From: Arctopsyche grandis
Lineage: Eukaryota; Arthropoda; Insecta; Trichoptera; Hydropsychidae
DNA length: 64,000 nt
Direction: 5' to 3'
Assembly (NCBI RefSeq): GCF_051622035.1
Contig: NC_135362.1
Span: 22,281,001 to 22,345,000 of the forward strand
Position 1 is the first letter of the stretch. Every line of letters begins with the position of its first letter. The translations under genes and the position numbers were made by a program. Positions 11,138 to 20,937 of the stretch are shown piece by piece. The notes below the pieces were generated by a model. That model did no database searches, had not been told where the DNA came from, and saw only the letters and a program-made list of their open reading frames with translations.

Positions 11138-11530
11138 TTTATTTATTTATTTTTACATATATACCAGGAAGGCCTTACAGGTAAATCCCAATGCGCCTTC
11201 CTGGCCAATTACAAATACAAATGCAGCATTTTTTTTATTATAAGTCGTTGAATTGCGAGACACTGAAAAAACTCGCAAATTAACGAGACATCTATGAATT
11301 GTACATAAATTTTTATTGTACATCCATCAAATTTCAAATAGTGGTGACATTGTAGGTAGGAAGGATTTTTAGCCAATTTTTTTTTCCGGGAACCGTTTCA
11401 ACAATGAAATCAGAGAAAATTGGCAAACTCTGATAGGAAACGATCAATATGATATGATTTGAAAATGTTGAATAGGGAAAACATCGAGGAGTGGTGGTTT
11501 GATCGCGATTCAAATGATCCGGGATTTCAA
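11138..11530 (-). repeat. tRNA-derived SINE (minus strand)
   Basis: The left end is the inverted (ATTT)n tail followed by the CCAGGAAGGCC / GCGCCTTCCTGG stem. The body has CCGTTTCAACAATGAAATCAG and ATTGGCAAACTCTGATAGGA as in the other copies. A box-B-like GATCGCGATTCAAA lies near the right end. Confidence 0.6.
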
Positions 11531-13258
11531 TTCAGATATCGTATCTATTGTCATTCAAACACTTACTTACAAACAAGACCTTGTCAAACAATAGAAACGA
11601 TATTAAATTTATAGTTCGGATTGTCCGTGTTTTTTTAATTATCCGGTACTGTACTTCGCAGCATTAGCCCGGGTAATCGAGAGTACACTGTATTACTAGG
11701 ATCATACATGTATTGGCATAATCGAGTTTTGCACTTGAGATCGCGTGACCGAGCTCGTTGGCTTCTGCCGTCGATGGTATTTGATAAAATTGCTGCTTAC
11801 ACGGAAATTCAACGGATTAAAAACAGGTAGCAAAAGCAAACCGAAAGAAAGTAAAAACTGTTCATTTGTCGACATGCAGGGAAGCGCTTTCCAGTCGAGC
11901 GATTCCACGGCAGAAAAGCAAATTGAACGTCATAAATACAACATGGAGCGCTTGAGTGATTGCCGTTATCCAGTAATAACTATTGTGCTCGAACAATGCG
12001 ATCACCCCCTGTTGATAGTGTGCAGACCAAAGTCAAAATGGGGTACATATATTGGCGAATGGGGTATTGTTCGAAGCACAAAGGGGGAGTGAGAGGAACT
12101 TAATTGGGTACGTTTTGATTAAGATTGTAGAAGCAAGTTGAAAATTTCAACGGAGGGTATTCTGGTGTGTGTATAAATTTGGGTAAAACCGTATGCTGGC
12201 ATCTAAAAAAGAGCCAAGTTAAAATGTTTACCCAGCACTTCAGTATGATACATACTCGAGCGTCAAAAGCGCTCATCAGGGGTGCTTCATCTAAATTTTA
12301 ATCGCATGAATGCATAATGGAGTGGTTTCGTGTAATGGAGATAAGAGTTGAGTTTGCTCGCGGTATATTTACACGATTCGTTGTAATTTGATCAATTTAT
12401 TTGCGTTTGTCCGATGACACACAAAAACTCAGTTTAACCTTTGGTAATTAGAAAAAAAAGATGACTCAAATCAATTAGTGATTCTCTTATGAAAACAATG
12501 ATGGGATGTGTGGTCGTTCTAGGTCAGTTACCTCCGTCTCCGAAACTATTCAGCACTGCACGAAAACAGCTAGGCACAGCACAGCAATAAAAATACTACT
12601 TTTATTCACACTATACAGCACCGTCCGTTTCCGGCACGTTCATATTTGTTTTAGACGGGTGCAAGACAAAATCGGCTGGCATATACATTACAGAGCGCGA
12701 CGTCACGGCGCAATATTGCTTGCGTCATATCGTCGACTCAACATTGTCACAATTTGACGTTTCCGAAAATATTCATGCGCTTGACAGCACTTTTGCTAGT
12801 ACGGGTGCACTCTCCAATATGACGTGACGTCATGCGTGAATATTTTCACAGTGGTCAAAGAAAACTGGTTCTGCCTAATGCATTTCGATGACATGTATTG
12901 GTGTATAATAAGAATAAAACCTTGACCTACCTCTTGAATATATCACAAACTAACAAAAAATATTGACCTTTTCCAATTTCATTAGTATCACAGGATATTT
13001 TTAGATGTAACTGTGAAGGAACCAAAATTAATTTCGAGTCATAGCCTTAAATACGAAGGAGCGCGCACTGGTGCGCTTATGACGATGAAGTGGTTAAGGA
13101 TACCCCAAGTATATGAAGGTATTACGGAACATATGAATGTGTCCATATAGACTCTATATGGACTTTCTATATTATAGAATGTACTAAATATTGTTCATAC
13201 TGCTGTTTACGTGGGGTTGCCGCTCTGTGCTGTGCTAGTAAATATATGTAAATGGACC
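11531..13258. other. no recognisable gene
   Basis: An open frame of 115 codons lies at 11745-12092 (plus), with no family I can name and no flanking exon evidence. The interval 12500-12760 is mildly GC-richer. No repeat boundaries are certain. Confidence 0.35.
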
Positions 13259-13260
13259 AA

Positions 13261-13576
13261 GGGCGAAAACACACTGAGTGGTATGGGACGTCACGTCTCC
13301 GGCTGAGTGAGTTCCCCTAACCAAATTCGGGTGTAGTTGCACGTGCAGAATGCATATGTTTGGGAGGTCACACGTGTATGCAAATCCATATGCAACCGAC
13401 AAGTTTCTCCCACATTTCTTCAAATATGGGATTCACCGTTATCGATCATAGTCAAGCAAGGATAAAATATCACCAAAACACCCCAGGTGGTGATTTTTGG
13501 TACTGTATGTATTTAAAAGTATTTTCGCATGTTTAAAAGTATCTAAAAAATAAATACCACGTATTACTCAGTGTGT
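13261..13576. mobile_element. GGGCGAAAACAC-type MITE (no nested insert)
   Basis: The left end is GGGCGAAAACACACTGAGTG. The body has GACGTCACG, CACACGTGTATGCA, CCCACATTTCTTCAAATATGG and CACCCCAGGTGG in family order, and the right end has ACTCAGTGTGTG. This copy preserves the uninterrupted TTCACCGTTATCGATC, so it serves as the empty-site reference for the insert at 5891. Confidence 0.55.
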
Positions 13577-15250
13577 GTAACGTCTAAATATTGGAAAACT
13601 TTTTTTGTGTATTGTATGAGTATGTACATAGATAGAAGGAATTTTTATTTGTGATTTGGCCCTGGAATTAATGTTGGCTTTTGTCTCATTTCGAACGTTT
13701 TTGTCGTCTTTTTTGTACAATTTTGCACTTGATTATTATCTTCTTCATCATTTATGAATATGAAATCGATTAAATTTCGTAGACATCTGCCAGCATAGCG
13801 TTTAAAAGCACACGTTATATTCGTACCCAAAAAAACACCTGCGGCCTTAAACGCGAAACTTAATTGTAACGGATGTAAAAGAAGGATCAAAGTTTTGCCG
13901 AATTGGGATGTAAAAAAAGACAAGGAAAAAGGTTGAGGATGACTGTACTAGAGGCGGTCGACCAAAAGCGGTCCAGTATAAATAAGCAGTGCTGAGATGC
14001 GTTTTATTTTTATAGGGCCAGAGCGATGATGCACGAGGCGATGTGCTCTTGCTTACTTCAAACGGAAATGCCGCTTCTTGCCAAGGAATTAAGCACCGAA
14101 ATCGCATGCCAGAAGAGTCGAGGGGCGAATTCCAGAAAGGCTGTGGGGAGGAAATTGACACGAAATCAACTTGGGTGATGGGGAGGAATGCCAAACACGA
14201 GGACTATTCGAAAATATGCGTATACCCAAGATCGCTATTCTGATTAACAGCAACATCACCTACAACCTATATAATATAACCTAGTCAAAGTTTTAGCTAG
14301 GCGTGCACACAGCTACATAGCATCGATATATTTATATCAAAATATTTGTACAGGACAAAAAAAAGCGATGGTCCGAGAAGAATGCGTTCATCAGTATTAA
14401 TAGATTGAGCTCAAAACATTTCTAAGAAATGGCTCAATGAAGGAAAATTTTGATGAATATGTCACGACGAACGACACAAATAGCAGAATATGAAGTATTT
14501 ACTACAATAATGATGGCTGAAGAAAGTTACACATAATTGTGCGGTTTGAAGCGAATCTCTATGGATTACACCGGAACTCTTCAATTTCGAAGTACACAAA
14601 TACTCTCGTACATCAAATCAAAAGCGAAAGCGTTCATGATTAGACAATTAAATATGGTTGGGCTTAAAGCAAATCTTAAATAGTTTATAATTTGTAGAAA
14701 ATCGCAGTTTGTTGCTCGTTGTCGAAAAATACGTACATATCTAGACCAAATTTAAAGATCTGCCAAAACAGCATTATCGTTTTTTCGACATGTGAATGTG
14801 AACCAGACTTACTCAGGCCACAAACCGTAAAAAATAAATAAATTTCCATCGTTGACCAAAACGCACAAACGATCGGATAACTGTAGGAAAAGATATTGAA
14901 TCATTTGCGAAGTAAGCCTAAGAAGAGACCTTTTAATAAAAAGTGACAACTTTTTTGGGTTTTTGTATGCTATGAAATCAGTCTAGCCCGTTTGATAGAT
15001 ATGGCTTATCACTGTGTGCAGTAGTCATTATCAATCATCCGTCCTATTGAGATACTATGTACATATGTATGTAGTCAATGAGAAATGAAAACACTATCAA
15101 CGAATTTGTATGTCAATTTGGTAAAGTTAAAATACTCCACTTACATAAATTGGCAACGTATTAATACTGACGAGCTATGTAAGATGTGTTGGAATGTGAA
15201 TACATATAATAAATAATAGTCTGTTAACTAGATAGTCATTTTTTTTGTGT
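13577..15250. other. no recognisable gene
   Basis: A patch at 13640-14240 is more GC-rich than its surroundings and has overlapping open frames on both strands (92-115 codons). None matches a family I recognise. The rest is AT-rich non-coding DNA. Confidence 0.35.
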
Positions 15251-15258
15251 GAATTTAT

Positions 15259-15743
15259 CAGGGCTGTGGAGTCGGAGAATATCAAGCAGAGCCAGAGTCG
15301 TAAAAAACGTAAAGGAGGTTTGTAAAAATCAACCGATTCCTTTTTATTATTTTTACATACCTCCTTTACGTTTTTTAATGAATAGTATTAAAAGATGCGT
15401 CAACCAGAGTCTAATTTTATTGAAGTAAATGGACTAATAAATTGAAATTTAATAACAAAATTGTTGAATTTTTATGTGTACACATATACTATGAATGTAC
15501 TAATTTTTTTATTTATGCATATTTCATGACCAATAATTTAATAAATTGGGTTACATGTAAATTTTTAATATTTTTTTTATTTCCTTTAATTTTTCATGTT
15601 TTGAAAATCGCTAGTATTTTCATTATATTAATACTAATTATTTTATACGTTGGCAACATCTTACTAAAATCCTTCAAGTTGGAGTCGGAGACGAATAAAG
15701 CCGGAGTTGGAGTCGGTATATTTTGATCCGACTCCACGCCCTG
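15259..15743. mobile_element. hAT-type MITE with 8-bp TSD
   Basis: The terminal inverted repeats are CAGGGCTGTGGAGTCGG and CCGACTCCACGCCCTG. The target duplication GAATTTAT is perfect at 15251-15258 and 15744-15751. The 485-bp element is AT-rich inside and carries a second inverted repeat (AACGTAAAGGAGG ... CCTCCTTTACGTT, about 15305-15375). The open frame at 15442-15726 has no transposase signature. Confidence 0.8.
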
Positions 15744-15752
15744 GAATTTATA

Positions 15753-16590
15753 GATAAATTGGGATTTATGACTTGGCAGCGTACGTTGACCACTAATTTT
15801 GTACGGTTTCTAATTCAAAATAGTGATTATATGATCAAAAGTTACGGTGCTATTTCTTTTATGTGGTTGTTTGTATGTAAGCAACAGTTGCTAGTTTTAA
15901 TTTGAATAGCTTGAAAGTATCCGCATGAGAGAGCGATCTCATAGTCATACCAGATTCTCAACTTACGAAGTTTGAACCGCCATTCACCGAGAACAAAATC
16001 TAGGTAAAATTAAATGTTCACCTTTGAACGAGTATAGCATGAAGTGTATCTAAAAAGCAGGACGAACTCTGATGGGACGAATTCCGATAAATTGGGATTT
16101 ATGACTTGGCAGCGTACGTTGACCACGAATTTTGTACGGTTTTTAATTCAAAATAGTGAATATATGATCAAAAGTTACGGTGCTATTTATTTCATTTGGT
16201 TGTTTGTATGTAAGCAACAGTTACTAGTTTTAATTTGAATAGCTTGAAAGTATCCGCATGAGAGGGCGATCTCATAGGGCCGGGCCGCACCGCTCAACTC
16301 GCGAACAACTTGGTTGAGAGCGACCAGACCAATGCATGCAGGTAGATGGGACATGCCACACTCGTCAACTAGTGTGTCGCACACATTTCCATACATTATT
16401 TCGTGTCGCGCAACAAGTCGGCCGACAAAGTTGCACGGTGCGGCCCGGCCCATAGTCATACCAGATTCTCAACTTACGAAGTTTGAACCGCCATTCACCA
16501 AGAACAAAATCTAGATAAAATGAAATGTTCACCTTTGAACGACTGTATCTAATAAAGGAGGTGTGTAAAAAGCAGGACCAACTCCGAAGA
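15753..16590. repeat. tandem duplication of a 333-bp segment
   Basis: Unit 1 (15753-16085) and unit 2 (from 16086) both begin GATAAATTGGGATTTATGAC and run through AAGTTACGGTGCTATTT, GCAACAGTT, TATCCGCATGAGAG and CAGATTCTCAACTTACGAAG to AGCAGGAC.AACTC. They differ by scattered substitutions and by a 175-bp MITE inserted only in unit 2 (16277-16451). No coding signature. Confidence 0.85.
16277..16451. mobile_element. GC-rich 175-bp MITE with known empty site
   Basis: The ends GGGCCGGGCCGCACCG and CGGTGCGGCCCGGCCC are perfect inverse repeats. ATA occurs on both sides (16274-16276, 16452-16454). The sister tandem unit reads CGATCTCATAGTCATACC without the element, so boundaries and 3-bp duplication are directly visible. 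Superfamily not certain (3-bp TSD suggests PIF/Harbinger-like). Confidence 0.85.
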
Positions 16591-16697
16591 GTCGATGGTA
16601 CTTAAAGCATTTCTCATATTAATTAGACAATGGCGTTCAGACAGGATGTATAAATACTTGACGTATACATAAGACACAAACAATAACAATGTATTAC

Positions 16698-17895
16698 CGT
16701 CGACTTTTCCCATGGCGAGTATGCATATGGTCTTTATGGCGGGTACCGCCCACGCCGCCAGGTGGAAGTACTGGGAGTTGGCCTCGATGGCCTCGTGGCC
16801 CCACTTGAGACCGGCGGCCAGGAACCAAGTCAGAGTCAGCACCACCCACCAGATGCTGGAGGCCATGCTGAAGAAGTACAACACCATGAAGACGATGGTG
16901 CACCGTTCGTGCTTGGTGCCTTGCGAAATCGTCGGCACCATCTTCAACCGATCCAGATGAGCCGGAGGTGGGAAAGCCTCCCTGCAGCTGACCGAATCTC
17001 CGGAAGCCCAACCAGCGGCGTAAGCAGCGGCTACCAGCAAATAACACCCAGACAGGAAGATGATGGGTCTCTCTGGGTATCTGAACCTCTCCGGGTCGAT
17101 CAGGAACGTGAGGACGGTCATCAGGCAGGAGACGGCGCAGACGCCTCCCCAAGAGCCGACCCAAGCCCTGGCGAACTCTCGCTGACGCTCCGTGAAGAAC
17201 ATGGAGTCGCAAGGAGCACCACAGTTGGGCTCGATCTTATCTCCCACTCGGAGCTTGTACTCGAAGCCCTTGGGTACGGTCAGTTGGAGAGGACATACGA
17301 ATCCGTGGTCGCGACCTCCAGGTATGGCACTACCCAGCAATCCTGGGTTGCGAGATCCTCCCACTCCACCGTCGAAGAGTACGGGAGGACGAGACGTGCG
17401 CCCTTCCGCTTCTCCGGTCTTGTTGTCGACACACAGCTGCTCACTGGCAGGTGGAAACTTGGAGCAGTCGAGGTTTTCCGGCCAGGGGTAGCCGTAGGTG
17501 TTCATGGTGCTCTCGCAGCGATTGCGAGCAGACTGGCACAGCTCTCGGCAGGGAGGCAGCGGCTCGTCCATGATGGTGCAGATGGGGGCGTAGAGCGTGC
17601 ACAGGAAGAAGTGCAGGTCCGGGGAGCACTTGACTTTGATCAGAGGCACCAGCTGGTGGATCTCCTTGGCCGCCTCGTCCTGCTTGGCGTGGTTGAGCAG
17701 GTTGGGCATGATGGTCTGGTTGTAGGGCAGGTTGATGCACACCGGGATGGTGATGGTCTCGCAGCGGCCGTGTCGAGGCAGCGAGTCTTCTCCCGGCAAA
17801 ACGGTCACTCGGGAGCCCGCCGACGCCACGTCCATCATCCCCGTCATCCCCGTCACCAGCCATAGCCACACGCACACGCACTCGCGCAACCCCAT
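16698..17895 (-). CDS. fz: Frizzled receptor, first coding exon (5' partial gene)
   Basis: Frizzled is a seven-pass Wnt receptor that also acts in planar cell polarity at the plasma membrane. The exon encodes about 399 residues: a hydrophobic signal peptide (about 1-26), a cysteine-rich Wnt-binding domain (about 43-165, with HGRCETITIPVC, the glycosylation site YNQTIMPN, and the CTLYAPICTI and PPCRELCQSARNRCE motifs), a linker, then the first four membrane segments with RFRYPERPIIFL and FLAAGLKWGHEAIE. It stops after ILAMGKVDG at a GTAATA donor (phase 1). The match to insect fz (Fz1/2/7 class) is close, and better than to fz2/fz3. The ATG context is CACGATGG. The remaining exons (last three membrane segments and the Dishevelled-binding KTxxxW) are not visible to the left, so the intron exceeds 16.6 kb. 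Codon use is GC-rich compared with the other genes here. Confidence 0.93.
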
Positions 17896-18130
17896 CGTGC
17901 TACAACACTACCATCGTCAACACGCTACAACACTGCTCGCGCGCACGGAACACAAACGCGACCACTCACCACGACGAACGCGTCGCCACTGACAGCGGAC
18001 AGCGGACAGCGACGGCCGCGGTCGCTGCACCGCCTTTTTGGACGGCTGTACGTTCATGCTCCTGCACAGCCTGTACGCATATTCAATCTGGTAAATGGGG
18101 GTTTGGTGCATCCGCTCTAAAATCGCCAGA
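17896..18130 (-). promoter_or_regulatory. GC-rich 5' UTR / promoter-proximal region of fz
   Basis: This interval upstream of the fz ATG is much richer in G+C and CpG than the surrounding DNA, as expected for a 5' UTR and core promoter. No TATA box was seen. A MITE begins 235 bp upstream of the start codon, so transcription probably starts inside this short interval. Confidence 0.45.
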
Positions 18131-18916
18131 TTAAAGCCGCCGTTCCACCGAAAACGTTAACGCAGACGTATCGCAACTATATAATAAAAAAAAATGGCTA
18201 GAAAAGTTGGTGTATTATGTAGATTAAGAAATATTTTAAGTAAAAAAAGTAAAATTTTAGTGTTTAATTCAATTGTCTTGCCACATGTGGTTTATTGTGC
18301 CACTGTGCTTAATTTGTTTAGTGGCCAAGATTTAGAAAAAATGCAAAAAATACAGAATAAAGCTATTTTGAATGTGAGTAGATTTAAGAGTATTGGAAGT
18401 ATGTTAGATGAATTAGGATGGATGAGTATTAGAATTAGTCTAAATATTAGTACATTGTCTTTTGTTTATAAGTTAGATCATAAGTTATTACCTAAGTATT
18501 TTGATGATTATATAATAAGAAATAGAGATAAACATAGTTTTTATACTAGAAATAAGGACAAACTAGTTGTAAGTAGAGTAAGAAAGAATAAGACGGTTGG
18601 GGGTGTTTTTCACAGGGGTGTGCTCATGTATAATGCCCTCCCTGAGTGCGTCAGGTCTGCTAAAAACATGTATGCATTCCTGCGAGGTGCGAAGAGACAC
18701 CTCTGTGAGGGACAGTACATATAAATTAATTATAAATTTTAGAGTTAAGTATAATAATTAAGATGTATTTTTAAATTAGCTTGATAGCTAAAATATATAT
18801 AAATAAATAAATAAACTGACGACCGCGACAGAACATACGTCAACGCAACGTATGTGCATTCGTATGGGCAAAAACGGTACGTCTGAGTCAACGTATTCGG
18901 TGGAAGAGCGCCTTAA
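18131..18916. mobile_element. MITE interrupted by a LINE
   Basis: The left end TTCCACCGAAAACGTTAACG with downstream CAGACGTA is inverted at the right as TACGTCTGAGTCAACGTATT and CGGTGGAAGAGCGCC. TTAA lies at both edges. The two halves (18131-18175 and about 18816-18916) are separated by the LINE copy, so the MITE was present first. Confidence 0.6.
18176..18815 (+). mobile_element. 5'-truncated non-LTR retrotransposon, copy 1
   Basis: The open frame 18194-18724 encodes the C-terminal part of a LINE reverse transcriptase (VLPHVVYCATVLNLF, LEKMQKIQNKAILN, LSFVYKLDHKLLPKYF, YNALPECVRSAKN). A 3' UTR and (AAAT)n tail end at 18815. It is almost identical to the copy at 34236-35095: about seven substitutions over roughly 630 bp, plus a 9-bp in-frame deletion removing three codons in the IQNKA region. 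The sharp 5' truncation point and insertion inside a MITE fit target-primed reverse transcription. No clear TSD. The clade is not certain (CR1/L2-like). Confidence 0.8.
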
Positions 18917-18932
18917 CAGAACGGCAGCTTTA

Positions 18933-19116
18933 GGGCGTCTGCACACTTGCCGGATCGGCCGGTGCGGACCGGCCGCAGCGGTTAGCCTCAATACAAATGA
19001 GCGGTAGCCGCAAGTCCGTCAGTGTGGCGGATATCGCTCATTTATATGAAAGCGGACGTACTGGCATACGCAACGGGCTAGCCGCAACGAACGGTCCGGC
19101 AAGAGTGCAGACGCCC
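18933..19116. mobile_element. 184-bp MITE, PIF/Harbinger-like
   Basis: The terminal repeats GGGCGTCTGCAC and CTTGCCGG are inverted at the right end with a single mismatch over 21 bp. TTA flanks it at 18930-18932 and 19117-19119. The interior is GC-rich with nested palindromes (CCGGTGCGGACCGG). Confidence 0.8.
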
Positions 19117-19118
19117 TT

Positions 19119-19395
19119 AAACGTAATTCTCGTTTTCTCGAATGATAGATTGCACATCAGATGACGAGTAACCTTTCGATGTGCACAGATGCAATTATTA
19201 AAATTGAGTTGGATCTTTCTGGCGAGTTTAATAAGGCAAGATTCGGAACTTATCGAATCTTCCCTTATTAAACTCGCCTGAAAGATCCAACTCAATTTTA
19301 ATAACTACCATTTTAATAATTGCATCTCTGCACATCGAAAGGTTACCCGTCATCTGATTTTCAATCTATCATTCGAGAAGACGAGGATTGCATTT
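19119..19395. mobile_element. near-perfect long hairpin element
   Basis: The arms 19129-19250 and 19259-19385 are inverse copies. Matching words include TCTCGAATGATAGATTG, CCTTTCGATGTGCA, TTAAAATTGAGTTGGATC and GGCGAGTTTAATAAGG. The right arm has about 14 extra bases. The apex is about 8 nt (19251-19258). It is non-coding; the ends lie in TTTAAA words. A transcript would form a long double-stranded RNA stem. Confidence 0.7.
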
Positions 19396-19461
19396 AAAGC
19401 AGCCGTCCGTTAATCTGTCGTTCAATTTGTCTGGCGATTTCAGAGCGGATGCACCGCATCC

Positions 19462-19691
19462 GGTAAATGGACTATTTCTCAAAAAGCGATTTCGCGTACG
19501 GTAATTGGACTATTATTTATTAGTCCCATTGCGATCGCCTAAAAGACAATTTTTGCCATGAAAATCGCGAATACGGAATATTTAGCACTCGAATTCTTGT
19601 TAGTATGATGGACTTTCGGCTGCCAGATGTTCCGTTATAGAGATTATAGTGGCTTTTGGGGGAGCGCTTTGTGACCAATGATCCCCAACCT
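19462..19691. mobile_element. diverged foldback MITE copy
   Basis: It carries GGTAATTGGACTATT, GACAATTTTTGCCATGAAAA, GCACTCGAATTCTTGTTAGT and GGCTGCCAGATGTTCCGTTA in the same order as the intact copy at 19927-20130, with extra sequence at the left end. Confidence 0.55.
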
Positions 19692-19926
19692 CGCGACATG
19701 TACCAAATCGACATTTCGTTTCGTTTCACTAAAATCTCACTAAATTTTCACTAAAAAAACGTATCCTTCGAGTTGAAGTTTTTATTCTTTTGACCTGATA
19801 ATATCGGTATTATTTGTACTTGTATGATCAAACAAAAAATTTATATGGTCGTGCCATTGTATTCATTTCGTTACAAATAGTGTGAGTAAAACTTCACACA
19901 AATACAATACATTCATAGTGTTTGAT

Positions 19927-20130
19927 GGTAATTGGACTATTCGTCACATTGGGGTGGTCACGAAGACAATTTTTGTCATGAAAATCGCGAATACACAATA
20001 TTTGGCACTCAAGTTTTCGTTACTATGATAGTTATCGTTAGTATGATGGACTTTTCGGCTGCCAGATGTTCCGTTATAGAGATTTTAGTGACTTTGTGAC
20101 GAGTAATTTGTGACCAGTAATCACCGAACC
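19927..20130. mobile_element. 204-bp foldback MITE with 9-bp TSD
   Basis: A perfect 9-bp duplication GTGTTTGAT flanks it (19918-19926, 20131-20139). The ends are GGTAATTGGACTATTCGTCA and the inverse of GGTTCGGTGATTACTGGTCA. Same length and content as 5891-6094, inverted. An 8-9 bp TSD would fit Mutator-like or hAT ancestry. Confidence 0.75.
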
Positions 20131-20139
20131 GTGTTTGAT

Positions 20140-20588
20140 ATATGTAGGTAGGAAAGTCTTTTGCTTTCGTCTCGGGCTGCACTTTTTAGTTAGCATTTTG
20201 TGCAGTGCGCTCCGTTCTACTGCCGTTCGGAGCATATTTTAATCATTCATACATTTTAAAGTTATTAACATACCTTTGAAATATTTAAAAATCAATTCTT
20301 GCTATATATTTTTAATAGTTAATGTTTATCTCATAAAATAAGTATTTGACTATGTAAAATATTCTAGTATATATACAAACTTGTCGACATAGTACACCGA
20401 AAGAGTTGGAAAACCGAGTCTTGAGATATTGCAAGTTGGTGAAACGAGATAGACCCCATTTTATGGCAACCAGAACGAACAAAAACTTTTATTTGGGTTT
20501 GTTTTATGCTTGATGATGTTTGTAATTTTGCATCGCAAATTTTGAGTTAAAAACAATCAATTATCAACCAAATGGTGCACAATAAGCG
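20140..20588. other. no recognisable gene
   Basis: A short GC-richer patch at 20165-20235 (GGCTGCACTTTTTAGTTAGC ... CGTTCGGAGC), then AT-rich sequence. No coding or repeat signature that I can support. Confidence 0.35.
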
Positions 20589-20596
20589 CTGATCAG

Positions 20597-20764
20597 CATA
20601 AAAGTAGAATGCATAGAATCGCTCTCAGCCTCCAAAAATGTTGCTACAAAAACTGCACAGCAGAGTTTGTTCATTGTTTGCCAAACTTCGTCTCTCTCTT
20701 CGATGGCTCACTTTTAGACGATACTTTTGTTAACAATGACCATTCTATGCATTCTACTTCTATG
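20597..20764. mobile_element. hAT-type MITE with 8-bp TSD, copy 1
   Basis: The terminal repeats CATARAAGTAGAATGCATAG are inverted at the two ends. CTGATCAG is duplicated exactly at 20589-20596 and 20765-20772. It is homologous, in opposite orientation, to the element at 31349-31552 inside an IntS2 intron. Confidence 0.8.
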
Positions 20765-20937
20765 CTGATCAGTCAATAAATTTTATTGAACTTATAAATA
20801 ATGGTCCCATCCAAAAACTCTTTGTTTTGATTTATAAAACTAACAATCATTAAGAAACGCAATGTAAACATATAAATCAAAGATTTTTTTTTTTATAACT
20901 TATTTTATTTAAAAACATTTAAAAATTCAAACAATTT

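Noticed and set aside
11745-12092. 115-codon open frame as a gene
   Set aside because: No recognisable family, ordinary flanks, and SINE sequence just upstream; not enough to support a call.
13847-14243. Overlapping frames on both strands in a GC-richer patch
   Set aside because: No domain recognised and no consistent splice partners.
16549-16697. Extension of the fz frame past GKVDG
   Set aside because: The sequence after the GTAATA donor no longer resembles Frizzled; the reading continues into intron DNA.
16694-17865. Long open frames overlapping the fz exon on both strands (up to 367 codons antisense)
   Set aside because: They mirror GC-rich fz codons, lack domains and splice logic, and the fz frame has an unmistakable cysteine-rich domain and membrane segments.
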